Numbered from the stretch's first letter, positions 27,385 through 37,260 are shown. The stretch is 64,000 nucleotides of DNA from Sulfuricurvum sp. (GCF_030691015.1 NZ_JAUYFF010000001.1:496001-560000); one strand, 5' to 3'. The notes: generated from the letters alone by a model not told the origin. Translations and numbers: made by a program.

Positions 27385-28605
27385 TTACTCCATCGCTTCA
27401 TCAAACTGATTCACTTTTTCCATAGCTGATGCGATTAACGGTTCCAATACCTCATGTTTCAAAGAGTGCTTCTGTAAAAATCTCTCGATACCTTCCGTAT
27501 CAAGCATCTCAATAGCACGCACCATCCCTAGTAACTCCCCGTAAAATCCGTCTCCCTCGAAGAGTGCCCGCTCGATTTCAGGTGCAACATTCAGCCGTTT
27601 TAGTACTTCCCGATGCGGAATGTGAAATAGGAGATGAATCAACGATAACATCCCTACAAAATAAGCCGTTGCCTTTTGGGATTTTGTCGCGTTCGGGTTA
27701 ATGAGGTCTAACAGCTGTGTCATCAATTCCGTTCGATTCACAACCATTAGCATTAAGGGGATCGTATTTTGACTCGAGCCTTGAGACTCCGAAAACATCA
27801 AGAGCATAATCCAATGCGCAAGAGGCTCACGACCTACCAAGGTTAAAACGTGGCGAACAGAAGAGACCGGATTTGGGAGCGAAAAAACGGCGGAATTGAT
27901 AAATCGGATCAATTTTAAACTCACCATATGATTTAGCTCAAACGCTTTTACCAATTGATCGATATCTGCCTCACATTGAAGCATATTCCACAACTGAATA
28001 ACAGCTTCTTGATCAATGGAAAACGAGGGGTTTTCAAGAATCTTCGGCTTAGAGATAAAATACCCTTGAAAATAGGTGAACCCTTTTGCAACACACTCGG
28101 CATGAATATCATGGGATTCTATTTTTGCCCCGATAACAATCAACCCTTGTTTTTTAAGTTCCTCAACATCTTCCTGTTTAATCCGTCTACTTCGGGTTAT
28201 ATCTACTTTAACAAACTCTAAATAGGGGAAAATAGGGGAAAATTTTTCTATGTTTTCAGGGGTATAGGCAAAATCGTTAAGGGCGAAACGGTACCCTTGC
28301 TCTTTGAGTTTTTTTAAATGTTCACTCAGCGCATTATCAACTACATTCTCCTCGAGTAATGCGTAAATAACTCTCTCTTTCGGAAACAATCCGAGTAGAT
28401 CATGAAAAATAAACTGATCATCAATACGGATAAATCCGACCCGTTTCCCGAGAATCTGATCGATTCCGAAAGCACTTTGCAGATCGTTAATGAGGGTAGC
28501 CGTTGCATGCTCCCCATCCTTTTGCGCAGAGGAAAAAAGATCATACGCGAAAAGTGCGCCCCGTTCATTGACAATAGGTTGACGACCGATATAACTGCTT
28601 CCCAT
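27385..28605 (-). CDS. EAL-HDOD signalling protein with degenerate EAL domain
   Basis: 406 aa. The N-terminal EAL-like fold (about 1-200) has YIGRQPIVNERGALFAYDLF where catalytic EAL enzymes have the ELL/EAL residues, and lacks the metal-binding motif, so it should not hydrolyse c-di-GMP. The C-terminal HDOD domain (about 205-400) has FELNHMVSLKLIRFINSAVFSLPNPVSSVRHVLTLVGREPLAHWI, the family signature region. This architecture (YuxH/CdgJ type) is linked to motility control elsewhere; the partner is unknown. Confidence 0.87.
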   Translation of the reverse strand: MGSSYIGRQPIVNERGALFAYDLFSSAQKDGEHATATLINDLQSAFGIDQILGKRVGFIRIDDQFIFHDLLGLFPKERVIYALLEENVVDNALSEHLKKLKEQGYRFALNDFAYTPENIEKFSPIFPYLEFVKVDITRSRRIKQEDVEELKKQGLIVIGAKIESHDIHAECVAKGFTYFQGYFISKPKILENPSFSIDQEAVIQLWNMLQCEADIDQLVKAFELNHMVSLKLIRFINSAVFSLPNPVSSVRHVLTLVGREPLAHWIMLLMFSESQGSSQNTIPLMLMVVNRTELMTQLLDLINPNATKSQKATAYFVGMLSLIHLLFHIPHREVLKRLNVAPEIERALFEGDGFYGELLGMVRAIEMLDTEGIERFLQKHSLKHEVLEPLIASAMEKVNQFDEAME

Positions 28606-28741
28606 TATTCTCTTTCTTTAATTCTTCTCACTGTCAATATAAGTTTTTATAGTAACATATAATGGATAAGAAAACCGCTAAAACAAGTTTCAAACCCCTT
28701 AATGTTACAATGCTGTTTACACTAAAAAGAGAGGGAGAAGT

Positions 28742-29587
28742 ATGCGTCTACTGATTGGTTTGTGGTTTGGATTTTTAATGCTCTGGGGAGCGGAGGGGTA
28801 CAACGGTAAAAGCCTCATTATTACTCTCCCCTCACCCTCAGGAATAATCGTGACCAAAGAGAGCAATATCAGTGTTCTCTCTCACCCCGCCAATCCTCAG
28901 CAAGGCTACGCGATTCTCCCTATCGACTATTATTCCCCAATGGGGGAGAGCAACCTGACATGGAGTGCGCCGGGAAAAATACTCTCCTTTCCTATCACGA
29001 TTCAAAGTGCATCGTACCCCACCGAAACACTGAGCGTTGACCCCTCTAAAGTTACTCCCCCTCCCGAAGCCCTTGAGCGGATAGAGCGCGAGCGGGCAAA
29101 TGCCGAAAGAATCTATACCCATTTTACCCCCATACGCTACTGGAACAAACCGTTTATTCAGCCGCTGGATACATTTATCACCAGCGAATACGGTTCGGCA
29201 CGTACCTACAACGGAAGCTTGAAAAGTTATCACGGCGGAGTCGATTTTAGAGCTCGCACCCCAATCTCCATTCAAGCTGCGAATGACGGTATCGTCGTTC
29301 TAGCCGAAGATCGCTATTATGCGGGAGGGACAATCATCATCGATCACGGTGAGGGAATGTACAGCTGTTACTTTCACCTCAGCCGATTCGACGCAAAAGT
29401 CGGTGATTATGTCAAACAAGGGGATAGTATTGCCCTCAGCGGTGCGACAGGACGTATCACCGGCCCCCATTTGCATTTTGGGATGATGGTACACGGGGTC
29501 CAGAGCGATCCGCTCGATCTTATCGCCAAAATAAATGCTTTATTTGAAACACCTAAGGAAACTTATGCCTCGATTTCTGTTTATTAG
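28742..29587 (+). CDS. M23 zinc metallopeptidase (LytM/peptidoglycan hydrolase)
   Basis: 281 aa. Signal peptide MRLLIGLWFGFLMLWGAEG; a beta-rich N-terminal domain; then the peptidase domain (about 150-260) with zinc ligands in HGGVDF (HxxxD) and HLHFG. SCYFHLSRFDAKVGD is also typical. It probably cuts peptidoglycan cross-links in the periplasm, as Csd3-type cell-shape enzymes do in related species. GAGGGAGAAG precedes the ATG. It overlaps the next gene by 23 nt. Confidence 0.9.
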   Translation: MRLLIGLWFGFLMLWGAEGYNGKSLIITLPSPSGIIVTKESNISVLSHPANPQQGYAILPIDYYSPMGESNLTWSAPGKILSFPITIQSASYPTETLSVDPSKVTPPPEALERIERERANAERIYTHFTPIRYWNKPFIQPLDTFITSEYGSARTYNGSLKSYHGGVDFRARTPISIQAANDGIVVLAEDRYYAGGTIIIDHGEGMYSCYFHLSRFDAKVGDYVKQGDSIALSGATGRITGPHLHFGMMVHGVQSDPLDLIAKINALFETPKETYASISVY

Positions 29588-30260
29588 TACCCTCTTAGCA
29601 GCTACATTATCCGCTTTTTCAACGACAAACATCCAATATCTCTACGGAGAGTTTGAAGGGGAGACATTTATGGATACCCAAAGCGGCGCCAAACATACCC
29701 TAACCGCAGAGCATTATCGGACTTTGGAATACGGTGATCTTTTTATGTTTGCCGATTACGCCTACACCCACGAAGGGCTGCAATTCACCGATAAAAAAAA
29801 TGACCTCTACGGTGAAATTTCTCCCCGCCTGAGCTTAGATAAAATCAGCGGCTTTTCTACTTCGTGCGGAATACTCAAAGAGAGTTACCTCTCATTTCAA
29901 TACAACCGATCCGATACCTATCATGCATGGCTCTATGGTGTAGGGGCTGATTTAAATATACCGGGATTCAGTGTTTTTGGACTTAATATCTATAGAAAAC
30001 ATCAAAACGTCGGCGATCATACCTATCAGCTCTCATTAAACTATTATGCTCCGCTGAGTGATCGATGGCATTTCGAAGGGTTTACCGACTGGAGTGGACG
30101 TGATATTTTGAGTCAAAATCAACTGCTTTTCGATCTCTCGCAAATGATAGGAATTAAAGAGGGGAAACTCGAAGTGGGAACCGAATGGCACTATTACCAT
30201 GAAAACAGTTATCACACTGATAACGATGTTTTTCAGGCAATGCTAAAATATACGTTCTAA
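29565..30260 (+). CDS. Tsx-like outer membrane channel protein
   Basis: 231 aa. Signal peptide MPRFLFISTLLAATLSAFS, then NIQYLYGEFEG and amphipathic beta strands with aromatic girdles (FMFADYAY, YGVGADLNI, LSLNYYAPL), ending in MLKYTF with the C-terminal Phe of beta-barrel proteins. It resembles the nucleoside-specific channel (Tsx) superfamily. The start at 29565 has TAAGGAAACTT upstream and lies within the peptidase gene end; an earlier start at 29535 lacks one. Confidence 0.72.
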   Translation: MPRFLFISTLLAATLSAFSTTNIQYLYGEFEGETFMDTQSGAKHTLTAEHYRTLEYGDLFMFADYAYTHEGLQFTDKKNDLYGEISPRLSLDKISGFSTSCGILKESYLSFQYNRSDTYHAWLYGVGADLNIPGFSVFGLNIYRKHQNVGDHTYQLSLNYYAPLSDRWHFEGFTDWSGRDILSQNQLLFDLSQMIGIKEGKLEVGTEWHYYHENSYHTDNDVFQAMLKYTF

Positions 30261-30352
30261 TCCTTTTTGAGGGCGGCCCAAATAAAGCCGCCGAGACCGA
30301 TACCGACTACGATCACTAAAAACCCGACTTGAAACCAATCCATCCCCGACAT
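30257..30352 (-). CDS. 31-aa single-span membrane protein coupled to rlmN
   Basis: Starts [17 protein letters not shown] and ends LGGFIWAALKKD: a short polar end, one hydrophobic helix with G-rich IGLGG spacing, and a Lys-Lys-Asp tail that predicts an N-out or N-in single span. The ATG shares one A with the rlmN stop (TAATG), so it is translated by coupling. The stop overlaps the stop region of the convergent Tsx-like gene. It is too short for default gene calling. Family unknown. Confidence 0.68.
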   Translation of the reverse strand: MSGMDWFQVGFLVIVVGIGLGGFIWAALKKD

Positions 30353-31425
30353 TACACACCCTCGCTTAATTCTTTTTCTTTTAACTGACCGCACGCCGCA
30401 CTGATATCGAGCCCTTTGGAATCACGGATAGTACACAATACTCCGTGTTTGATCAGATACTCCTGAAATGCCACCATATCCGCGCGCGTCGGACGCTGAT
30501 AATCAGACCCCTCATACGGGTTAAAAAAGATCAGATTCACTTTTGCCTTGATCCCGTGAAGAAGTTTGACCAATTTTTTTGCCGAAATCAAATCGTCATT
30601 TTTATTTTTGATGACGAGATATTCAAACATCACCCGTTTACGGGTGTCAATCGGAAACCGTTTTACCGCATCAATAATCGAAGCGATGTTATAGGCTTTA
30701 TTCATAGGAATGAGTTCAGACCGTAGTTCATCATCGACAGCGTGGAGCGAGATGGCGATATGAACCCCTAAATCCATCTGCCCCAGTTTGTCGATCTTCG
30801 AACTCAATCCGCTGGTAGAGACGGTTTGGCGTTTTCCTGAAATCGACAGCCCCTCTTCATCTTTAAGAATCGTGATCGCTTTCGCGAGATTCTCAAGATT
30901 ATCAAGCGGCTCCCCCATCCCCATATAGACGATATTAAGACGGCGATGAGCGGCAAGGCCGTTATCCATCTTCACCGCTAATACTTGCGCCACGATCTCT
31001 CCCGCACTCAGGTCACGGGTAAAGCCCCCTTTAGCTGTTAAACAGAATGAGCACCCCACTTTACACCCCACCTGCGTCGAGACACAAACGGTAAAACGGG
31101 CCTCGTGCTCGATGTTCCCCTCTTCATCGATGGACTCATCTTTCATCTTGAGCCACACGGTTTCAACCGTTTTGCCGTCACTCAGTTCGAAGAGATATTT
31201 GATCGTTCCATCGTTGGAGCACTCTTTTCGAGCGATTTTCAGGGGCATAATTTCATAGGTTTGATCTAATTCTTCGCGCATCGCTTTAGGGAGATTCGCC
31301 ATTGTTTCAAAACTCGTCGCATATTGGTGGTAAATCCACCCCCAAATCTGTTTGGCACGAAACGAGGGTTTCACCATGGAAGCGAGTTCCGCTTTGGTGT
31401 AATCCAAAATAGATTTTTTAGCCAT
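30352..31425 (-). CDS. rlmN: 23S rRNA A2503 / tRNA A37 methyltransferase RlmN
   Basis: Radical SAM enzyme of 357 aa. Cluster GCSFC within [18 protein letters not shown] (CxxxCxxC), [16 protein letters not shown], the catalytic Cys near the end (SAACGQL), and the N-terminal [16 protein letters not shown]-binding part. It acts on the ribosome and tRNA. In operon hisF-PNP-rlmN, overlapping the previous gene by 8 nt. Confidence 0.96.
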   Translation of the reverse strand: MAKKSILDYTKAELASMVKPSFRAKQIWGWIYHQYATSFETMANLPKAMREELDQTYEIMPLKIARKECSNDGTIKYLFELSDGKTVETVWLKMKDESIDEEGNIEHEARFTVCVSTQVGCKVGCSFCLTAKGGFTRDLSAGEIVAQVLAVKMDNGLAAHRRLNIVYMGMGEPLDNLENLAKAITILKDEEGLSISGKRQTVSTSGLSSKIDKLGQMDLGVHIAISLHAVDDELRSELIPMNKAYNIASIIDAVKRFPIDTRKRVMFEYLVIKNKNDDLISAKKLVKLLHGIKAKVNLIFFNPYEGSDYQRPTRADMVAFQEYLIKHGVLCTIRDSKGLDISAACGQLKEKELSEGV

Positions 31426-31954
31426 GGATCAACCCTTTTTCTTTCAAATGTTCACGCAACAGCACTTTAGCAAACCCGTGATTAGCGATAAAATCTCGGT
31501 GGGCATTCGTATCGCAGTAATTGGTGATGCAAAAGACCCCGCCTGCAGGGATGCCGAAAACCTGCGCCACTCGCATTACCGTGAAAAATTCCATATTTTC
31601 AATCCCCATCCCCAAAACTCTCATTTGCTCCATCGCCCGCTCACTCGTCGTGATGTAGTTCGAGGAGTTAACGATAACATCTTTGACATTTTCCGTTTGT
31701 GCAGAGACGACGTTGTCAATCGGCGTATAGGCACTTTTATCCAAAAAGCCTAACTCGATGTTAGCCGCTGTTTTAGACTCGATGATCTCGTTTATTTTGT
31801 GTTCACCGTAACTTCCAGCACTCCCGACGAAGAGGAGAAATTCGGGCTTGTGAACCAAACAATGGCGGGTGAGATTGATTGCACTGTCGATCAGCCCCAC
31901 CCCTATCGGTGTCGCAAAATCAAACGTTTCATTGTTACCGGCGCAAAGAATCAT
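31418..31954 (-). CDS. Purine nucleoside phosphorylase-like protein
   Basis: 178 aa, a short member of the PNP/UDP family. [25 protein letters not shown] begins it, followed by [11 protein letters not shown] (phosphate loop), [14 protein letters not shown] (ME ribose motif) and CITNYCD. It is shorter than typical PNPs (about 235-280 aa) and begins directly at a strand usually further in, but campylobacterotal orthologues of this size exist in my recollection. Coupled to hisF by 4 nt and to rlmN by 8 nt. Confidence 0.72.
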   Translation of the reverse strand: MILCAGNNETFDFATPIGVGLIDSAINLTRHCLVHKPEFLLFVGSAGSYGEHKINEIIESKTAANIELGFLDKSAYTPIDNVVSAQTENVKDVIVNSSNYITTSERAMEQMRVLGMGIENMEFFTVMRVAQVFGIPAGGVFCITNYCDTNAHRDFIANHGFAKVLLREHLKEKGLIHG

Positions 31955-32712
31955 AATCGTACCGGAATCCCGTTAGCCGATAGATAGCGTTTGAGATCCA
32001 AAATATCGATCTCTTTGTAATGGAAAATACTCGCCGCCAATGCCGCATCGGCACCGTGCTCAAATGCTTCGCGGATATGTTCCATCGTCCCCGCACCGCC
32101 GCTGGCGATCACGGGGACGTTGACGGCGCGGCTGATCTGCTCGGTAATAGAGAGATCAAATCCTGCTTTGGTACCGTCGGCATCCATCGAAGTGAGGAGA
32201 ATTTCCCCCGCACCACGATCCACAACCTCTTTTGCCCACTCAAAGGCATTAATCCCCGTATCGACCCGACCGCCGTTGAGATAGACGTTGTATTGATCCC
32301 CTGTTTTTTTCACATCGATGGCGACAACAATACACTGAGAACCGAACCGCTTTGCCCCCTCGTTGATAAACTCAGGACGTTTGATCGCTGCAGAGTTGAT
32401 ACTCACTTTGTCACACCCGACGGCAAGAAGTTTGTAAATATCATCAAGGACTCGTATTCCTCCCCCGACCGTAAGAGGGATAAAAACCTCTCTCGCCACC
32501 TGTTCGACGATATGAACAATCGTGTCACGCTCTTCATGGGATGCGGTAATATCGAGGAACGTCAGTTCATCCGCCCCCTCTTCGTTGTACCGTTTTGCCA
32601 CTTCGACGGGGTCTCCGGCATCTTTTAGACCGACGAAATTAACACCCTTTACGACACGGCCGTCTTTCACATCCAAACAAGGAATGATCCGTTTTGCAAA
32701 AAAATTATCCAT
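31951..32712 (-). CDS. hisF: Imidazole glycerol phosphate synthase cyclase subunit HisF
   Basis: 253-aa TIM barrel. [19 protein letters not shown] holds the first catalytic Asp, VGGGIR and SINSAA the phosphate loops, [10 protein letters not shown] the second catalytic Asp, and ASGGAG the C-terminal loop. It cyclises PRFAR with ammonia from HisH in histidine synthesis. HisH is not here. First gene of its operon. Confidence 0.97.
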   Translation of the reverse strand: MDNFFAKRIIPCLDVKDGRVVKGVNFVGLKDAGDPVEVAKRYNEEGADELTFLDITASHEERDTIVHIVEQVAREVFIPLTVGGGIRVLDDIYKLLAVGCDKVSINSAAIKRPEFINEGAKRFGSQCIVVAIDVKKTGDQYNVYLNGGRVDTGINAFEWAKEVVDRGAGEILLTSMDADGTKAGFDLSITEQISRAVNVPVIASGGAGTMEHIREAFEHGADAALAASIFHYKEIDILDLKRYLSANGIPVRL

Positions 32713-32830
32713 TATTTACCTTGAATACTATCATTATGTAAGTATAACTTCGATTACCAAAAGTAACGATAAAGGGGGGCAATTTATTTTTTAATAGATG
32801 ATTTACTCTTTATTGGGTACAATAGTTGTA

Positions 32831-33610
32831 ATGCAACAAGATCGTGCCAAAATTGCCAAGAAGAAATTTGGCCAAAATTTTCTAAAAGATGAAGCTGTTT
32901 TAGCTCAAATCATCCAATCGATGCCCGATACCCCTCATCGTATCGCTGAAATCGGGCCTGGATTAGGTGATTTAACTAAGTATTTAGTTGATGTCAAAAG
33001 TGTTACCGCTTTTGAGGTCGATACCGACTTGTGCAAGCATTTGAAGCACCAATTTGCCGATGCTATCAGTACCAATACTCTTGAGCTCCGTTGCGGAGAT
33101 GTGTTAGAGCATTGGAAGAGTGAGCTTTTGGATGAACCGTACGATTTAGTGGCAAATTTGCCCTATTATATCGCGACCAATATCATCCTAAAAGCCCTCG
33201 CCGATCCGGCGTGCCGAAACTTGCTTGTCATGATACAGCGTGAAGTGGCAGAGAAATTCTCTGCCGCACCTGGAGAGAGAGCTTTTGGAGCGCTCAGCGT
33301 AATTACGCAGAGTGTAGGTGAAGCGGAGATCGTGTTACACGTTCCCCCCACCGCATTCGAGCCAGCTCCCAAAGTCGATTCGTGCGTACTGCTCATTTCT
33401 AAACGCACAAATCGTAATGATGAAGGGTTTGAAGACTTTTTACGAACGGCCTTTACACAGCCCCGTAAAACCCTCCACAAAAATCTCTCCTCACGCTATG
33501 ATGGAACTTCTCTGATTGAAGCGTTTGAAACGCTTGAGTTGGAGCGATCCATCCGACCTCATCAGCTTGACACCTCTGACTTTCACCGGCTCTACACCCT
33601 TATAAAATAA
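32831..33610 (+). CDS. rsmA: 16S rRNA dimethyladenosine transferase RsmA (KsgA)
   Basis: 259 aa. KKFGQNFLKDEAVL, AEIGPGLGDLTKYL (SAM site), FEVDTDLC, and NLPYYIATNI (NLPY catalytic motif). It dimethylates two adjacent adenosines of 16S rRNA. An earlier start at 32798 exists; the ATG at 32831 fits the family. A TACAAT -10 lies at 32817-32822, so the leader would be very short or the mRNA nearly leaderless. Confidence 0.95.
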   Translation: MQQDRAKIAKKKFGQNFLKDEAVLAQIIQSMPDTPHRIAEIGPGLGDLTKYLVDVKSVTAFEVDTDLCKHLKHQFADAISTNTLELRCGDVLEHWKSELLDEPYDLVANLPYYIATNIILKALADPACRNLLVMIQREVAEKFSAAPGERAFGALSVITQSVGEAEIVLHVPPTAFEPAPKVDSCVLLISKRTNRNDEGFEDFLRTAFTQPRKTLHKNLSSRYDGTSLIEAFETLELERSIRPHQLDTSDFHRLYTLIK

Positions 33611-33689
33611 TTTTTTTTAGGGTATTTTAGAGCATCCAAACATAACAATACATACATTTAACGCCCTCGTGCGTACAGAAGGAAACACT

Positions 33690-35816
33690 ATGTCCGATGA
33701 ACAAACAGAAGCCCCAGCACAGCCCCAAGGTGAGAATCGTCAACGCCGAAATAACCGCCGTCCTTTCCGCAGTCGCAATGCAAATGCTCCAGTAGGTACA
33801 GATGCAGCAACTGCGGAGCGTCCTAATACTGAAGCTCGCGAAGATAACAGACCTCCGCGTCAAGACAACCGTCCTCCACGCACCGATAACAGACCTCCGC
33901 GTACTGACAATCGCCCACCGCGTACTGATAACCGTCCTCCGCGCCAAGACAATCGTCCACCGCGTACCGATCGTCCTGAGGGGGCAGAAAATACTGCAAC
34001 GGATGCTGAACCTAATCGCGGCGGTCGTGATCGCGGTCGCGGCGGTCGCCGTGGAAGCCCAAGTACACCGATTGACAACAATTTGCGTGACTTTGTCCTC
34101 AAAAATCAAGACGCACATAAAAATCGTCTTAACCCACACTTTAAACTTAATCTCGATAATAATGAAAAAGTCCGCATTACTCCACTAGGAGGACTCGGAG
34201 AGATCGGTGGGAATATCACCGTTATTGAAACCGAAAATGAAGCGATTATTATCGATATCGGGATGAGTTTTCCGGATGAAGAGATGCATGGTGTTGATAT
34301 CCTTGTTCCTGATTTCACCTACTTGCGCGAAATTCGTAAAAAGATCGTAGCTGTTATTATCACTCACGCCCATGAAGACCACATCGGCGGCGTACCGTAC
34401 CTTTTCAAAGAGATGCAATTTCCGATTTACGGAACACCATTGCCGCTTGCCATGATCGGTAACAAATTCGACGAGCACCATATGCGTGATTTCCGCCGCT
34501 ATTTCAATCCGATCGTTAAGCGTCAAGTCTACCGTATCGGAAACGATTTTGATATCGAATGGATGCATATGACCCACTCGATCATCGATTCATCCTCTTT
34601 GGCGATTACTACCAAAGCGGGTACGATTATCCATACGGGTGACTTTAAAATCGACTTTACTCCGGTAGATGGCTATACGGCCGATATCCACCGCCTTGCC
34701 CATTACGGTGAAAAAGGGGTTTTATGTCTCCTTTCCGATTCAACCAACTCCTACAATAAAGAGTGGACACCGAGTGAGCTTACCGTTGCTCCGGGGTTTG
34801 ACCGTATCTTCTCAAAATCAGAAGGTCGTATCATCATGTCGACATTCAGCTCAAATATCCACCGTGTCTATCAAGCGATTTTAGCTGGTGTCAAATACAA
34901 CCGTAAGGTATGTGTTATCGGCCGTTCTATGGAACGTAACCTCGAAGTGTGTATGCAATACGATTACATTAAACTTCCGAAAAATATCTTCATCGATGCC
35001 GAAGAGGCAAACCGTATGAGTGATAAAGATGTATTGATCGTCACCACGGGAAGTCAGGGAGAACCGAGTTCAGCCCTTTTCCGTATGGCAATCGGTGAAC
35101 ATCGCCATATCAAAATCAAACCGACCGATTTGATCGTCCTCTCTGCCCGTGCAATTCCTGGGAATGAGGGTTCAATTTCGGGGATGCTCAATTATCTCCA
35201 ACGTGCGGGTGCACGCGTTGCTAATGATCGTGATATCCATGTATCGGGACATGCGAGCTTGGAAGAGCAAAAATTAATGCTTCGCCTCACTAATCCTAAA
35301 TTCTTTCTTCCGGTTCACGGTGAATACAACCACATCATGAAGCACAAAGATACCGCAATTGCTTGTGGCGTTCCTGAACGTAACATCCTCCTTATGAGTG
35401 ATGGCGACTCTATCGAAGTCAACAGTAAAATGATGCGTAAAGTTAAAACCGTTAAAACTGGTAAAACCTATATCGATAACCAAAACAATCATCAGATTGA
35501 AGACGATATCGTTATCGATCGCCAGAAAATGGCATCAGAGGGAATGGTTATGTTGGTGGCTCAAGTGAGTGCCGCAGAATCACGTCTCCTCTCCAAACCT
35601 CTCGTAACGAGCTTCGGACTCGTAGCCGATCGCAACGACAAAGCGTTTGCCCAAGAGATGGAAGATGTACTAGAGCACTTCTTGATCAACCTCAAACCGG
35701 GGCTTATCGAGAATCCTAAAGCGATAGAGAATGATTTGCGTCAAGTGGTACGTAAACATATCTACCGCAAAATGAAAAAATATCCTCTTATCGTTCCTCA
35801 CGTATTTGTTATGTAA
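33690..35816 (+). CDS. rnj: Ribonuclease J
   Basis: 708 aa. About 130 residues of disordered Arg/Pro/Asn-rich N-terminal arm, then the beta-CASP metallo-beta-lactamase core with THAHEDHIGG (HxHxDH), HTGDFKID, SGHAS and LPVHGEYNH, and an RNase J C-terminal domain. RNase J replaces RNase E as main mRNA decay nuclease in this phylum, and an extended arm is also known in Helicobacter RNase J. AGAAGGA precedes the ATG. It follows rsmA by 79 nt. Confidence 0.96.
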   Translation: MSDEQTEAPAQPQGENRQRRNNRRPFRSRNANAPVGTDAATAERPNTEAREDNRPPRQDNRPPRTDNRPPRTDNRPPRTDNRPPRQDNRPPRTDRPEGAENTATDAEPNRGGRDRGRGGRRGSPSTPIDNNLRDFVLKNQDAHKNRLNPHFKLNLDNNEKVRITPLGGLGEIGGNITVIETENEAIIIDIGMSFPDEEMHGVDILVPDFTYLREIRKKIVAVIITHAHEDHIGGVPYLFKEMQFPIYGTPLPLAMIGNKFDEHHMRDFRRYFNPIVKRQVYRIGNDFDIEWMHMTHSIIDSSSLAITTKAGTIIHTGDFKIDFTPVDGYTADIHRLAHYGEKGVLCLLSDSTNSYNKEWTPSELTVAPGFDRIFSKSEGRIIMSTFSSNIHRVYQAILAGVKYNRKVCVIGRSMERNLEVCMQYDYIKLPKNIFIDAEEANRMSDKDVLIVTTGSQGEPSSALFRMAIGEHRHIKIKPTDLIVLSARAIPGNEGSISGMLNYLQRAGARVANDRDIHVSGHASLEEQKLMLRLTNPKFFLPVHGEYNHIMKHKDTAIACGVPERNILLMSDGDSIEVNSKMMRKVKTVKTGKTYIDNQNNHQIEDDIVIDRQKMASEGMVMLVAQVSAAESRLLSKPLVTSFGLVADRNDKAFAQEMEDVLEHFLINLKPGLIENPKAIENDLRQVVRKHIYRKMKKYPLIVPHVFVM
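33843..33968 (+). repeat. Six 21-bp tandem repeats inside the RNase J arm
   Basis: Six in-frame 7-residue units of DNRPPR followed by Q or T. Order of the last residue: Q, T, T, T, Q, T. The DNA units differ at third positions, so expansion is not very recent but copy number could vary between strains. Confidence 0.9.
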
Positions 35817-35837
35817 GGTGTGCTTCCGCACACCTTA
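35814..35837 (+). terminator. Terminator-like hairpin after rnj
   Basis: TAAGGTGTGC, TTCC loop, GCACACCTTA: a perfect 10-bp stem that includes the rnj stop codon, followed 7 nt later by a five-T run. Confidence 0.75.
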
Positions 35838-35896
35838 CTCTCCGTTTTTAAACTCTTCTTCGCTATACTCTCTCAAACTCTAACAAAGATACTGCC

Positions 35897-36523
35897 ATGA
35901 AAGTAACCCTACATCACTATACACCACTTGTAATTTGTTCCGATGCTATCCGAACGTGTTGGCAAAGTTTTGATAAAAGCGATAACGGCGGCGAAGTAGA
36001 CCGCGCCCTTATCGATCGTGTCGGCAATAAATTCAAGCATGCCTCCACGCTGGAACATATCGTCTATAACTTCTACGTAGAGGGGGTCAGCCGTGCATTG
36101 CTCCAAGAACTCGCACGACACCGAATGGCCTCATTAAGCGTCAAAAGTACCCGGTATACCCTCAAAGAGCTCAAAGACGAAGAACCTTTTAGTATCGATC
36201 ATCAAGAGCGTGCGGAAAAATATCTCGTTATGAGCGGCGTAGAGATGGTGGATGAAATGAGCATCAGAGCCCTTGAAAACCTTCGTGCCGTATTAGTTGC
36301 AGGGATCAGTAACGATCGTGCAAAATACTGTCTTCCTGAGAGCTATAAGACGGAGCTTACGTGGTCGATTAACGCCCGAAGCTTACAGAACTTTATTTCG
36401 TTGCGCAGCGATAAAGCAGCTCTGTGGGAAATTCGTGATTTGGCTAAAATAATCTATGAATCACTTCCGCAAGATCATCGTTACCTATTCGAAAATTCAC
36501 TCAAAGAGGATCATCACTCATGA
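35897..36523 (+). CDS. thyX: FAD-dependent thymidylate synthase ThyX
   Basis: 208 aa. The ThyX motif appears as RHRMASLSVKSTRY (RHR-x7-S-x-RY type). Also HASTLEHIVYNFYVEGVSRALLQELARHR and QNFISLRSDKAALWEIRDLA. It makes dTMP with FAD, methylene-THF and NADPH; no thyA is in the window. Overlaps the lipoprotein gene by ATGA. Confidence 0.96.
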   Translation: MKVTLHHYTPLVICSDAIRTCWQSFDKSDNGGEVDRALIDRVGNKFKHASTLEHIVYNFYVEGVSRALLQELARHRMASLSVKSTRYTLKELKDEEPFSIDHQERAEKYLVMSGVEMVDEMSIRALENLRAVLVAGISNDRAKYCLPESYKTELTWSINARSLQNFISLRSDKAALWEIRDLAKIIYESLPQDHRYLFENSLKEDHHS

Positions 36524-36762
36524 AAAAAATTCTATTTCTTACCCTTACTGCCGCAACACTCCTTATCAGCGGATGCGCTCAAAAACAAATGTCATTCAAT
36601 GGAATGATCTGCCCTGCAGGAAAAACTGAAGATCTCATCAAAGCCGATTTTCAAGAGTGCCGCTATTATGATCTAAAAGCCGCAACAGAAGCATCAAAAG
36701 CTCCGATTACCGTAGAATGCCAACAATGTTTGGAAAACAAAGGGTATAAAATCGAGCAATAA
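36520..36762 (+). CDS. Small lipoprotein, 80 aa
   Basis: Signal peptide MKKILFLTLTAATLLISGC with lipobox LISGC (Cys19). The mature part has four cysteines (MICPAG, FQECRYY, VECQQCLEN) in a small domain, able to form two disulfides or bind a metal. No recognised family. Coupled to thyX. Confidence 0.78.
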   Translation: MKKILFLTLTAATLLISGCAQKQMSFNGMICPAGKTEDLIKADFQECRYYDLKAATEASKAPITVECQQCLENKGYKIEQ

Positions 36763-36767
36763 ATTAG

Positions 36768-36783
36768 TATTCCTTCGGGAATA
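36768..36783 (+). terminator. UUCG hairpin after the thyX operon
   Basis: TATTCC-TTCG-GGAATA, 6-bp stem with the very stable UUCG tetraloop, 6 nt after the lipoprotein stop. No immediate T-run. Confidence 0.45.
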
Positions 36784-36858
36784 GTAGAGAGTTATTTACG
36801 GTTTTAAAAATGGTTGAGAAGAAATATGTGAGGATAAGACCCTTTCGGGCCCTATTAT

Positions 36859-37212
36859 TTAGAGTGCTGCTTTAGCTAGAGCGGTGAGGGCAGTAAATGC
36901 CGCTGCGTCGTTCATTGCCATATCAGCAAGGATTTTGCGATCAAGTTCGATGTTGGCACGTTTAAGGCCGTTCATGAATACTGAGTAGCTCATTCCGTTT
37001 AAGCGACAAGCCGCATTAATACGGATAATCCACAATTTACGGAATTCACGTTTTTTCTGTTTACGGTCACGGAACGCGTATACGAGTGAGCGCTCGAGTT
37101 GCTCTTTCGCTTTACGGAAATGTTTGTGGCGTGCACTGTAGAAACCACGTGCGAGTTTCAATACTTTTTTATGACGTCTGCGTCTTACGACACCAGTTTT
37201 TACTCTTGGCAT
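36859..37212 (-). CDS. rplT: 50S ribosomal protein L20
   Basis: 117 aa, very basic: [23 protein letters not shown] and [21 protein letters not shown] are L20 signatures. Binds early in 50S assembly. Last of thrS-infC-rpmI-rplT. In other bacteria L20 represses the rpmI-rplT part of this operon. Confidence 0.97.
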   Translation of the reverse strand: MPRVKTGVVRRRRHKKVLKLARGFYSARHKHFRKAKEQLERSLVYAFRDRKQKKREFRKLWIIRINAACRLNGMSYSVFMNGLKRANIELDRKILADMAMNDAAAFTALTALAKAAL

Positions 37213-37260
37213 TTTTTTCCTTTCTTGACCCGGTTCACTTCAAATATAAATGACGGGGTG

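Noticed and set aside
33843-33968. CRISPR-like array
   Set aside because: The units are contiguous, in frame and 21 bp, without spacers; this is a coding repeat.
36837-36853. Terminator after rplT
   Set aside because: Only a 3-bp GC core with mismatches and no T-run on the minus strand; not strong enough to list.
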